This document shows positions 18,429-26,575 of a stretch of DNA of 38,696 nt, piece by piece. The notes under the pieces are model-generated. The model saw only the letters and a list, made by a program, of their open reading frames with translations, did no database searches and was not told the origin of the DNA. A program made the translations under genes and the position numbers. Position 1 is the first letter of the stretch; each line of letters begins with the position of its first letter. The DNA is from CAZZKE01 sp964655005 (lineage in GTDB: Bacteria; Pseudomonadota; Alphaproteobacteria; Rhodospirillales; JABHCV01). Where the stretch lies: positions 1 to 38,696 of the forward strand of contig CAZZKE010000021.1 of NCBI GenBank assembly GCA_964655005.1. Direction: 5' to 3'.

Positions 18429-19367
18429 ATGAAAATTTTGTCGCTCAGAAGCATGGCTTTGTGGTTGGTTTTACTGGCCGCAGCGTTCGCCTATGCGCCG
18501 AAAGCCAGCGCCGAGCCATATTTTCAAGGCCCGCGTTCCTGCCAGGAATGCCATAAGGAAATAGGCAAGACCTGGGAGGAAACCAAACATTTCCTGTCTT
18601 ACCGCACGGCGCACAAGAACAAGATTGCGAAGAAGATCGCCATCGCCGTGGGCGGCAAGAAAAACATGAAACGAAACAAGAAATGCAGCATCTGCCACTA
18701 TTCGACCGAACAGAAAAAGCCCGATGGCAAGGCCAAGGTGAAGTACGGCCCGTCATGCGAAAGCTGCCACGGCGCCGCATCTGACTGGGAAGACATGCAT
18801 TTGAATTATGGCGGCAAGGACGTCAAGAAAGAGCAAGAGACGCCAGAGCACAAGAGCAAGCGAATAGCCGATTCCACCGCAGCCGGACTGGCCTGGGCCG
18901 CGAATCCATACGATATTGCGGTCAACTGCGCCAAGTGCCACGGCCTGGCCCGGCCCGAAATCAGCAACGAGGATTTCGCCAAGATGCTGGGGGCCAAGCA
19001 TCCGCTCAAACAATCCTTCGAAATCGTCATGTACTCGCAGGGTAAAATGCGCCACTGGCCCGATAAACGTTCACCGGCGCAATTGGCCAGACTGTTCATT
19101 GCCGGCCAGGCGGCGAAACTGGTTTCTGCCACTGCGGCGTTAGCCAAGCCTTCGGACGCCGCCTACAAGGCGGTCCAGGAAAAGCGCGCCGCCGACGCCA
19201 GGGCCGCCCTGCAAGTCGTTCCGCAGGCGGCGGCACTGATCGCTTCGCCGAGCGACGCCAATGCCCGCCAGATGATGCAGAAGATCGGCCAGCAGGATAT
19301 GTCTGGCCTGGTAAACGGATTGTTTCCGTGCCCCGCCGCAGAAAAGAAAAACCTGCGGCAATGTTAG
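18429..19367 (+). CDS. Cytochrome c554-like tetraheme protein
   Basis: Exported cytochrome of 312 residues with a signal peptide cleaved near ASA (28). Four CxxCH sites lie at 38-42, 86-90, 110-114 and 167-171, in the spacing pattern of cytochrome c554-type tetraheme proteins. FQGPRSCQECHKEIGKTWE and the histidines following it are typical of the first heme region. The C-terminal 130 residues are Ala-rich and helical, without heme motifs. Two cysteines are left near the end (FPCP and the final residue). A likely role is a periplasmic electron shuttle paired with the pentaheme protein. The stop codon overlaps the stop of the convergent CysNC-like gene by four bases. A GGGAAGG ribosome binding site precedes the ATG. 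Confidence 0.88.
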   Translation: MKILSLRSMALWLVLLAAAFAYAPKASAEPYFQGPRSCQECHKEIGKTWEETKHFLSYRTAHKNKIAKKIAIAVGGKKNMKRNKKCSICHYSTEQKKPDGKAKVKYGPSCESCHGAASDWEDMHLNYGGKDVKKEQETPEHKSKRIADSTAAGLAWAANPYDIAVNCAKCHGLARPEISNEDFAKMLGAKHPLKQSFEIVMYSQGKMRHWPDKRSPAQLARLFIAGQAAKLVSATAALAKPSDAAYKAVQEKRAADARAALQVVPQAAALIASPSDANARQMMQKIGQQDMSGLVNGLFPCPAAEKKNLRQC

Positions 19368-20977
19368 GGCCGGTCGCCCTCCTCGCTACCGACGAACCCG
19401 TGTTCTTGTAAGTAATCAAAGACGCGGATGGCGGCCTCATCGGGGTTCATATCCGCCGTCTTAAGGATTATCTCGGCGCTTTCCGGCGGCTCGTACGGTG
19501 AATCAAAGCCGGTGAAGTTCTTGATCTCGCCAGCCCGGGCTTTCTTGTAAAGCCCCTTGGGGTCGCGGGCCTCGCAAATATCCAGCGGAGTATCTACGAA
19601 AACTTCGATAAACTCGCGATTATCCAGCAATTCGCGCGCCATGCGCCGCTCGGCCCGAAATGGCGAGATAAACGAAACCAGGCAGATTAATCCGGCATCA
19701 ACCATCAATTTCGAAGTCTCGGCGACCCGGCGGATGTTCTCGACCCGGTCAGCATCGGTGAACCCCAGGTTTTTATTGAGGCCATGGCGCACATTGTCGC
19801 CGTCAAGGGTATATGTGTGCTGCCCGATCCGGTGCAGTTTCTGTTCAACCAGATTAGCGACGGTCGATTTGCCGGACGCCGACAGGCCGGTGAACCACAA
19901 CACCGCCGGTTTCTGGTTTTTCATTTCCGAACGGGCCAGCTTATCGATGCCCAGGGCCTGCCAATGGATGTTGTCGGCCCGGTACAGTCCGAATTCAATA
20001 ACCCCGGTGGCCAGCGTGTGCCGGCTTTCCCTATCCAGAATGGTGAAACGGCCTGTGGTCTGGTTATCCTTGAACGGGTCGTACGGAATGGGGCTGGCCA
20101 GTGCCAGATTGCAGGCCCCGGCATCGTTCAGGCGCATGGTCTTGCCGGCGTCGCGTTCCAGGGTATGCGGATTGACGATATGCTTGATGTCGGTGATCGA
20201 TGCGGCAATCACCCTTTCACCCATTTTCAGCAGATATGGACGGGACGGCAGCAAAGGGTCTTCATGCTGCCACAGTAATTTGACCCTGAACTGGTCGGAA
20301 AGCTGGGCCCGGTCATCTACCTTGCAGATAATGTCGCCGGGCGAAACATCGACGCCGTCCCGCAAGCCGAGTTCGGTTTTGCCGTCGCCGGCCCGCACGG
20401 TATCGACCACGGCGGTATCGGCGGACGGTAGTACGACGATACTTTCGCCGGGGGCTATCGCGCCGCCGGCCAGCGTCCCGGTAACCGTGCCGGCGCTTAC
20501 GCCATCGACCAGAAACCTGAAAGAACCGTTATGATCCGGCCCGGCCGGGTCGATTCCGGCCAGCAGGTCCGGCAGGGTCGGCCCCTGGTACCAGGGCATG
20601 GCGTCGCCGCCGTCCAATGAAATCGGTACGCCGCCATGAATCGTCAGGTCCAGAAGTTCGCCGTATTTTCTGAATTTGCCGTCGATATCGTCGAAGATAT
20701 CCTGGGAATAATCAACCAGATCCATTTTGCTGACGGCAAAAACGGCATCCATAACGCCAAGGACCGTCAGGGCATGGCATTGCCGGTAAATATCATCGCT
20801 GATTCCCCGGCGGGCATCGATGACGACCACGGCAAAATCCGCGTCTGCGGCGGCGGACGCCAGGCCCGCCATGAAATACTCCCGGCCCGGCGTATCGATG
20901 GCAGTTTCATCTTGCAGTTGATCGACAATAGTGCTTTTACCGGCGCCGTCACCACCACATACAATAATATGTTTCAT
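19364..20977 (-). CDS. CysN-CysC fusion with shortened GTPase domain (APS kinase part intact)
   Basis: Protein of 537 residues from the ATG at 20977. A TTG nine codons upstream is in frame. The N-terminus resembles the sulfate adenylyltransferase GTPase subunit CysN: P-loop GGDGAGKST at 8-16, DTPG at 28-31, SKMD in place of NKMD near 83, then the two beta-barrel domains (MPWYQGPTL, FRFLVDGV, SPGDIICK, TGRFTILDRE). Only 11 residues separate P-loop and DTPG. Normally about 60 stand there, carrying switch I, and the His after DTPG is Arg. From about residue 358 the APS kinase CysC domain is complete, with P-loop GLSASGKST at 364-372 and DGDNVRHGLNKNLGF. No cysD is nearby. The CysC part could supply PAPS to the sulfotransferase at 7710. 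Confidence 0.85.
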   Translation of the reverse strand: MKHIIVCGGDGAGKSTIVDQLQDETAIDTPGREYFMAGLASAAADADFAVVVIDARRGISDDIYRQCHALTVLGVMDAVFAVSKMDLVDYSQDIFDDIDGKFRKYGELLDLTIHGGVPISLDGGDAMPWYQGPTLPDLLAGIDPAGPDHNGSFRFLVDGVSAGTVTGTLAGGAIAPGESIVVLPSADTAVVDTVRAGDGKTELGLRDGVDVSPGDIICKVDDRAQLSDQFRVKLLWQHEDPLLPSRPYLLKMGERVIAASITDIKHIVNPHTLERDAGKTMRLNDAGACNLALASPIPYDPFKDNQTTGRFTILDRESRHTLATGVIEFGLYRADNIHWQALGIDKLARSEMKNQKPAVLWFTGLSASGKSTVANLVEQKLHRIGQHTYTLDGDNVRHGLNKNLGFTDADRVENIRRVAETSKLMVDAGLICLVSFISPFRAERRMARELLDNREFIEVFVDTPLDICEARDPKGLYKKARAGEIKNFTGFDSPYEPPESAEIILKTADMNPDEAAIRVFDYLQEHGFVGSEEGDRP

Positions 20978-21136
20978 ATTCAATCCGTTACTGTTCGGAA
21001 GCAACTTTCCATAGTCAGGTGGCTGCTGTCACTAAAAAGTTAAATCCGGGTGCCATCTTTCGGCATTATACTTGTTGCCGGGGCCATGAACGATTAGATT
21101 TGGCGCTGCCGACACAGACAATTCGAGGACTGTATC

Positions 21137-21757
21137 TTGACCTTTCCAGACCGGAAATACCCCGACACGGGCACCTACGTCGACGATTATTTTACGGCTT
21201 ACGCAAGAAGCGCCGCGTCGGTGGACCGCAATTTGCTGGCCCGGGCGGCGGCGTTGCTGGCCGATGCCTACGGGCGCGGCGGCAATGTTTATTCCTGCGG
21301 CAATGGCGGTTCGGCGGCGATCTCCAATCATCTGGTCTGCGATCACCAGAAAGGCATCCAGGCCGATACCGATCTGACGCCCAGGGTCCATTCGCTTAGC
21401 AGCAATATCGAAATTATTACCGCTATCGCCAACGACATATCCTACGACGATGTTTTTATCTTCCAGTTGCGCTCGATGGCGCAAGCCGGCGACGTGCTGA
21501 TAACCGTCAGTTCATCCGGTGATTCCGAAAACGTCGTCCGGGCGGCGCGGTGGGCGCGGGATAACGGGATCGATGTCATCGCCATGACCGGGTTCGAAGG
21601 CGGTCGCTCCGGCCCGCTGGCCACGGTTAACCTGCACGTGACCGGCGATAACTATGGTGTCGTCGAAGACATTCACCAGTCGCTGATGCACATCCTGGCG
21701 CAATATCTGCGCATGGACAGAATGGCCGAAAACCTGATCGGGGATCGCAAGTTCTAA
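21137..21757 (+). CDS. SIS-domain phosphosugar isomerase, GmhA-like
   Basis: Protein of 206 residues with a single SIS (sugar isomerase) fold. SCGNGGSAAISNH at about 53-65 and VSSSGDSENVVRA near 124-136 form the two phosphate-binding serine loops of sedoheptulose-7-phosphate isomerase (GmhA) and relatives. The C-terminal helix EDIHQSLMHILAQYLR is also typical. The start is a TTG preceded by a GAGGA site at good distance. No ATG gives a better start. It is divergent from the CysNC-like gene and convergent with the FtsZ paralogue. Together with the local glycosyltransferases it may provide an activated heptose precursor, but hldE-type partners are not in the window. Confidence 0.85.
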   Translation: MTFPDRKYPDTGTYVDDYFTAYARSAASVDRNLLARAAALLADAYGRGGNVYSCGNGGSAAISNHLVCDHQKGIQADTDLTPRVHSLSSNIEIITAIANDISYDDVFIFQLRSMAQAGDVLITVSSSGDSENVVRAARWARDNGIDVIAMTGFEGGRSGPLATVNLHVTGDNYGVVEDIHQSLMHILAQYLRMDRMAENLIGDRKF

Positions 21758-21768
21758 AACTGCGGCGG

Positions 21769-22776
21769 CTACGCCTGCCCGGAAGCGGTGGATGGCCCGC
21801 GCAACCCGGTGGCGGTTACGGTTACCCGCACGGTTTCCTTAAGGTTTGAATCGAAGGTGGAGCCGAAAATAATCAGGGATTGCGGATCTATTTCCTTGCG
21901 CACCCGGTTGGCCGCCTCATCAACCTCAATCAGCGTCATATCGTCGCCACCGGTAATGTTTATCAGCACGCCTTCGGCGCCACGAATCGACGATATATCC
22001 AGCAGCGGGTTGAATATGGCGGCCTCGGCGGCCTTGACGGCACGGTCCGCCCCGGTGCCCTCGCCGACCCCCATCATGGCCCTGCCCCGGCACTGCATCA
22101 CGGTCCTGACGTCGGCGAAATCCAGGTTAATCAGGCCCGGCAGGACAATCAGGTCGGTGACCGAGCGGATGGCCTGATACAGCACCCCGTCCGCCCGCTT
22201 AAAGGCTTCGGCGAAGGTGGTTTTGCTGTCGATCACGCGAAACAGGTTCTGGTTGGGAATGACGACCATGCAGTCGACGTTTTCTTCCAGGGTTTGCAGG
22301 CCGTCGGTGGCGGCGCGCATCCGGCGGCGACCCTCGAAATCAAACGGCGTGGTCACCACCCCGACGGTCAGGGCAAGCTGCTCGCGGGCCGCCCGGGCGA
22401 TAACCGGGGCGGCGCCGGTGCCGGTGCCGCCACCCATGCCGGCGGCAACGAACACCAGGTTATAGCCGGCTAGGTTGCGGTGAATGTCATCGATGGATTC
22501 CTCGGCCGCCATGCGACCGCGTTCCACATCGGCGCCGCAGCCCAGGCCGCCGGTCAGGTGCGGCCCCAATTGCAGGATGTGTTCGGTCTTGCAATTACCA
22601 AGCGCCTGGGCATCGGTGTTGCCGGCCATGAATTCGACCCCGCCCATACCGGACCGGATCATATTGTTGACGGCGTTGCCGCCGGCCCCGCCGACGCCGA
22701 TAACGCCGATCCGGGCGCCGTATAGATCGCCATTGTTGTCATCGGGCATGCCAATTTCCAGGGACATGGTCATCAT
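21769..22776 (-). CDS. Short FtsZ paralogue lacking the C-terminal tail
   Basis: Tubulin-like GTPase of 335 residues. IGVIGVGGAGGNAVNNM, NTDAQAL, the tubulin signature GGGTGTG at 115-121, IPNQNLFR and the T7 loop NLDFADV (217-223) are all present, so polymerisation-dependent GTP hydrolysis is plausible. The protein stops right after the second domain (VRVTVTATGL). It has none of the long linker and conserved C-terminal peptide that tether cell-division FtsZ to FtsA, ZipA and MinC. Main alphaproteobacterial FtsZ proteins are far longer and sit beside ftsQA, which is not so here. It is therefore best seen as a second FtsZ, comparable to the truncated paralogues known in rhizobia and magnetospirilla. 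The role is unknown. Confidence 0.85.
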   Translation of the reverse strand: MMTMSLEIGMPDDNNGDLYGARIGVIGVGGAGGNAVNNMIRSGMGGVEFMAGNTDAQALGNCKTEHILQLGPHLTGGLGCGADVERGRMAAEESIDDIHRNLAGYNLVFVAAGMGGGTGTGAAPVIARAAREQLALTVGVVTTPFDFEGRRRMRAATDGLQTLEENVDCMVVIPNQNLFRVIDSKTTFAEAFKRADGVLYQAIRSVTDLIVLPGLINLDFADVRTVMQCRGRAMMGVGEGTGADRAVKAAEAAIFNPLLDISSIRGAEGVLINITGGDDMTLIEVDEAANRVRKEIDPQSLIIFGSTFDSNLKETVRVTVTATGLRGPSTASGQA

Positions 22777-22812
22777 CCAGACGGAAGTTCATAAAATGTT
22801 CTGTCCGGGTGA

Positions 22813-22926
22813 TTATATTTTTTGAAAACCAGTTTGACCATGCTTTGTTTGACGGCGCTTCCATGACCTGCCGACGGCTTCGCGTCTAAAGTCTTCCGTG
22901 AATGCTCGTTGTGTTCGTTTGCTCAT
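22813..22926 (-). pseudogene. Transposase N-terminal fragment (IS remnant)
   Basis: A 37-codon reading frame starts with SKRTQRAFTEDFRREAV, the opening helix of many IS3-type OrfA transposases. After this the family similarity ends abruptly. A +1 shift gives GHGSAVKQSMVKL, which might be decayed continuation. No helix-turn-helix remainder, catalytic DDE part or clear terminal repeats could be found. It marks the left edge of a block (to about 29505) that differs from its surroundings. Confidence 0.55.
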
Positions 22927-23278
22927 AAGGACCTCTTGAACGACCCTATGGTATGGGGGCCAGTCCTGATTGGAACCCGATCCGCGAAATTCATTAGGGC
23001 CAGCGGTCATCGCACCGCATCAACAGGCCGGACACATGACCGCACCCAACCGGGGGCGGATCAAATCAAAAAACTCTTGCAATGCAGAGGCTGTCCACAC
23101 ATGACAATGCCGACCGTGCAGCTTTCAGAAATTAACCTTACGCAATAGATCTACGAGATCACTTGAATTTAATTTGTCTCCCATGAGTCGTTTAAATGTT
23201 GCGGGCATTATGGCCTGTATCAGAATGAACAGACACGTTCAGGGTTGATCTGAGAATCAAGGCACTAAGGAGGCGTAA
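22927..23278. other. Intergenic stretch with no recognised gene
   Basis: About 350 bases between the transposase remnant and the dimethylglycine-dehydrogenase-like gene. The frames are short and have no family similarity. The AAGGAGG ribosome binding site for the downstream gene lies at 23267-23273. The left part may be the end of the decayed insertion sequence. I see no clear promoter or terminator. Confidence 0.4.
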
Positions 23279-25696
23279 TTGGAACACTTTCGAGCAATTG
23301 TCGTAGGTGGCGGGGTGACCGGTTGTAGCATCCTGTATCATCTCGCCAAGTCCGGTTGGAAAGACGTTCTGTTGTTGGAACGCTCCGAACTCACCTCTGG
23401 CTCGACCTGGCACGCGGCTGGCAACCTGTTTGCCCTGACCAGTCCGTCCAGTGTTCAGAAAATGCATGTATATTCGATTCGAATGTATGAGGAGCTGGAA
23501 CGCGAGATCGGTCATGAGATCGGCTATCATCCGACGGGTGGCATGCATCTGGCGTGCTCCAAGGAAGAACGGATAAGTCTGGCCAACGCCCGCGCCCGCG
23601 CGCGGCGTAACGGGGTCGATGCCGAATGGATATCGCTGGACGAGGCAAAGCGCCGGGCCCCGGTTCTTAACACTGGCGGCTTGGAGGGCGTTTTGTGGGA
23701 GCCCACCAAGGGCCATGTGGATCCGTCCTCGGCAACAAACGCATATGCCACCATGGCGCGGAATTATGGCGCCTCCATCCGACGCCACACGCCGGTCCTG
23801 GAAACAAACCAAACGCCCGATGGTGGATGGGAAGTGGTGACCGGCTCGTCTACGATCAAGGCGGATGTGGTGATCAACGCAGCCGGCCTGTGGGCCCGCG
23901 AGGTGGGTGCGCTGGCCGGAATTTCATTTCCCCTGCTGCCGGTCGAGCATCATTATCTCTTAACCGAAAGTATCCCCGAAATTGCGGCCATGGAGAACGA
24001 GTTGCCGACGATCGGCGACTCCGAAAATGCTTATTACTCCCGCCAGGAAGGGGACGGGCTCCTGCTTGGCGCTTACGAAGACACTTGCCATCTTTGGGCA
24101 GAGAAAGGGACACCGCTTGATTTCGGCCATGAATTGCTGCCCGATGACGTCCAACGAATGGAGCGAAATTTCCAATTGGCCATCGAACGCATGCCGTGCC
24201 TTGAACGGGCCGGCATTAAGAGTGTCATCAACGGCCCGATGATTTTCTCTCCCGACCTGGGGCCGATGATCGGCCCTCATCCGGCGCTCAGGAATTATTT
24301 TTGCGCCGTTGGTGTCATGACCGGCTTTAACCAGGCGGGCGGGATTGGCCGGATTCTGGCCGACTGGATCATTGAAGGTGAGCCGGAGTTGGACATTAAT
24401 GTTTGGGATGTCGCTCGTTTCGGCCCTTGGGCGGGCCGCAACTTCACCCGGGCACGAACCCTGTATTTTTATGAACACCGGGACGATCGCGTCTACCCCC
24501 ATCAGGAATATGATGCCGGACGACCGGTGCGTACGTTCCCCATTCATGACCTCTTGGCCTCCAAAGGCGTCGTGTTTGGCATGTCCAACGGTTGGGAAAA
24601 TCCACTGTGGCAAGCCCGCCCGGGTGACGAAACGTTTGACATATACAGTTTTAACCGTGGAAATTGGTGGGATGCGGTCGGGGAGGAATGCTTGCGAACG
24701 CGGGAGTCGGTCTCGTTGTTCGAGGTGTCGACCTTTGCCAAGTATTTTGTCTCCGGCGCAGGCGCTGAAGCGGCCCTTGATCACGTGTTGGCCGGGCGCA
24801 TTCCGAAAGCTGTCGGTCGCACCGCTCTCTCGCCCATGCTGTCGACAAAGGGCAGGATTATCGGAGACTTTACCGTAACCCGACTGGGCGAGGATTCTTT
24901 CCTCATGTTGGGTGCGGGATCCATGCAAGGCATCCACAATCGCTGGTTCAGGGAAAATCTGGATGGTGGCGATGTGGTGTTCGAGAACCGTTCGGATCAT
25001 TGGACTGGATTGCAAATTGCTGGACCGAACGCTCGCCAACTTCTTCAGCGGATCGCCGGAGAGGACGTTTCGAACGAAGCCTTTCCATTTCTCTCGGGCC
25101 GAAAGATGGAACTTGAAGGAGCTCCCCAGGCGGTCGTTGTACGCGTTTCGTTTACGGGCGAACTGGGGTATGAAATCTATACGCCCTCCATGTATCAGCG
25201 CGGCCTATTCACCGCCCTAATGAAAGCCGGCGAGGATCTGGGATTGGGCTTGGCGGGGGAGCGGGCTTTGATGAATCTGCGCCTGGAAAAGAGCTTTCCG
25301 AGCTGGGGCGCAGAACTCTCACCGGATTATACGCCGATGGAACCGGGCATTGATCGCTTCGTGCGCTTCGATAAATGTGATTTCATCGGTCGGGATGCTG
25401 TCATGGTCGCCCGGGAAAAGGGCTTGACCGAGAAGCTGGCGACCTTTGCCGTTGAGGCGGACAATGCCGATTGCTCCGGGGGCGAGCCCATTTTCTATAA
25501 TGGCGAATATGTTGGCTACACTTCGTCCGGTGGCTACGGATATAGTATTGGAACCAGCATTGCCTTGGGTTTCATCCACCCTGATTTACATGAGGATGGC
25601 GCCACCTTTGAAATCGAAATCAATGGGAGAAACCACACGGCGCGGCAATCGGTGGCACCACTGTACGATCCGCAAGGAATACATATGAGAGCTTAA
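23279..25696 (+). CDS. Dimethylglycine/sarcosine dehydrogenase-family FAD protein with GcvT domain
   Basis: Two-domain flavoenzyme of 805 residues. The N-terminal DAO-type domain has the dinucleotide fold VVGGGVTGCSILYHL (8-22). It also has the STWHAAG motif with H45, the histidine that covalently carries FAD in dimethylglycine and sarcosine dehydrogenases. The C-terminal half is an aminomethyltransferase (GcvT) domain, with SFTGELGYEIYTP and LRLEKSFPSWGAELSPDYTP, which hands the oxidised methyl group to tetrahydrofolate. The reaction is oxidative N-demethylation of a secondary or tertiary amine. The exact substrate is not readable. Translation starts at TTG, supported by a perfect AAGGAGG five bases upstream. 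The stop overlaps that of the convergent racemase-like gene. Confidence 0.9.
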   Translation: MEHFRAIVVGGGVTGCSILYHLAKSGWKDVLLLERSELTSGSTWHAAGNLFALTSPSSVQKMHVYSIRMYEELEREIGHEIGYHPTGGMHLACSKEERISLANARARARRNGVDAEWISLDEAKRRAPVLNTGGLEGVLWEPTKGHVDPSSATNAYATMARNYGASIRRHTPVLETNQTPDGGWEVVTGSSTIKADVVINAAGLWAREVGALAGISFPLLPVEHHYLLTESIPEIAAMENELPTIGDSENAYYSRQEGDGLLLGAYEDTCHLWAEKGTPLDFGHELLPDDVQRMERNFQLAIERMPCLERAGIKSVINGPMIFSPDLGPMIGPHPALRNYFCAVGVMTGFNQAGGIGRILADWIIEGEPELDINVWDVARFGPWAGRNFTRARTLYFYEHRDDRVYPHQEYDAGRPVRTFPIHDLLASKGVVFGMSNGWENPLWQARPGDETFDIYSFNRGNWWDAVGEECLRTRESVSLFEVSTFAKYFVSGAGAEAALDHVLAGRIPKAVGRTALSPMLSTKGRIIGDFTVTRLGEDSFLMLGAGSMQGIHNRWFRENLDGGDVVFENRSDHWTGLQIAGPNARQLLQRIAGEDVSNEAFPFLSGRKMELEGAPQAVVVRVSFTGELGYEIYTPSMYQRGLFTALMKAGEDLGLGLAGERALMNLRLEKSFPSWGAELSPDYTPMEPGIDRFVRFDKCDFIGRDAVMVAREKGLTEKLATFAVEADNADCSGGEPIFYNGEYVGYTSSGGYGYSIGTSIALGFIHPDLHEDGATFEIEINGRNHTARQSVAPLYDPQGIHMRA

Positions 25697-26475
25697 CAAT
25701 GACCATCGTATTTTCGGTGTACGGCTATCGACCAAGCATAGTCGAGTAGGGTGCCCCATGAGAATACAGGCCGATCGATGGCATTCTGAATAGCCCTGGC
25801 GAAAGGAGGATAGCCGGTGCATTCAAGGACCAATGCACCTAAATTCGGGTGGTCGGCGACGATGCTTTCGGCCGCCGTGACCATCTCCGACTCGGCTTTG
25901 GCGAAATTCGCACCCGGAGGGTCGCTGCGTAAACCTTGGGTGTTCCACAATTTTCTAAATTCGGGGTAATCAGAACCACACCGCTCATAGAAGTCGAACA
26001 ACTGATAATTGGAATTCAAATGAACGCCGACGGACTCCAGGTGCCGGTCCGTCAGTCCCTCGGGTGCTCCTGTCAACACGCCAACGAGTTTTTCCGAACC
26101 GACCAACTGTTGCGCCCAAGGTATCTGCAACAGGCTTGACATGAAAACCGGCACGTTGAGCCGTTGCGCGACGTCGCGTTGGTAGTAAGCGAAGAACCCA
26201 CATTCCGCGGCGATTGCCCGGCATCCCATGCTTTCTAGCCTGAGGGCCGCGGCGACTATGGACGGCAATAAAGCGTTTTTATCGGAATTTACATCATCAA
26301 CCAGGTTTTCGATGTCGACCCCCTCGGCAATGTCGTATTGAACCGGAAACGGCCAACCGCTGGCGTTACGTAAATCGCCGGGAAAGCCGGGATAAACGTC
26401 CTGTAGAATGATCACACCTAAACCCATGCCGTAACAGGAATGGTCCTTGCGCGCCAGAATGTTGCTTAACGCCAT
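25693..26475 (-). CDS. Aspartate/glutamate racemase-superfamily protein
   Basis: Protein of 260 residues from the ATG at 26475, which has a GGAGA site about eight bases upstream. The Asp/Glu racemase superfamily uses two opposed cysteines, and both appear here: AAECGFFAYYQ in the first half and LVLECTGYPPFARAI in the second. The superfamily also covers maleate isomerase, arylmalonate decarboxylase and hydantoin racemase. This subtype begins with a GLGVIILQDVYPG motif and cannot be assigned to one of them. It converges on the dimethylglycine-dehydrogenase-like gene with overlapping stop codons, and runs in the same direction as the upstream LysR gene with about 100 bases between. A role in the catabolic module is inferred only from position. 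Confidence 0.8.
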   Translation of the reverse strand: MALSNILARKDHSCYGMGLGVIILQDVYPGFPGDLRNASGWPFPVQYDIAEGVDIENLVDDVNSDKNALLPSIVAAALRLESMGCRAIAAECGFFAYYQRDVAQRLNVPVFMSSLLQIPWAQQLVGSEKLVGVLTGAPEGLTDRHLESVGVHLNSNYQLFDFYERCGSDYPEFRKLWNTQGLRSDPPGANFAKAESEMVTAAESIVADHPNLGALVLECTGYPPFARAIQNAIDRPVFSWGTLLDYAWSIAVHRKYDGHC

Positions 26476-26575
26476 GTCATTTTCTCCGATCGATAACAAA
26501 CCTTCAAGCCGGTACTTTGTAGAAACGTCTCCCGGATCGACAAATGAATTCGATTGTAAAGGACTTGAATACAGT

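Noticed and set aside
19557..20534. Open frame of 325 codons on the plus strand
   Set aside because: Antisense to the CysNC-like gene, with Ser/Arg-rich low-complexity translation and no motif.
21769..22776. Magnetosome-type FtsZm
   Set aside because: The truncated FtsZ recalls FtsZm, but no mam or mms gene is present, so a magnetosome link is unsupported.
23960..25039. Open frame of 359 codons on the minus strand
   Set aside because: It lies entirely inside the dimethylglycine-dehydrogenase-like gene and has no recognisable domain or ribosome binding site.
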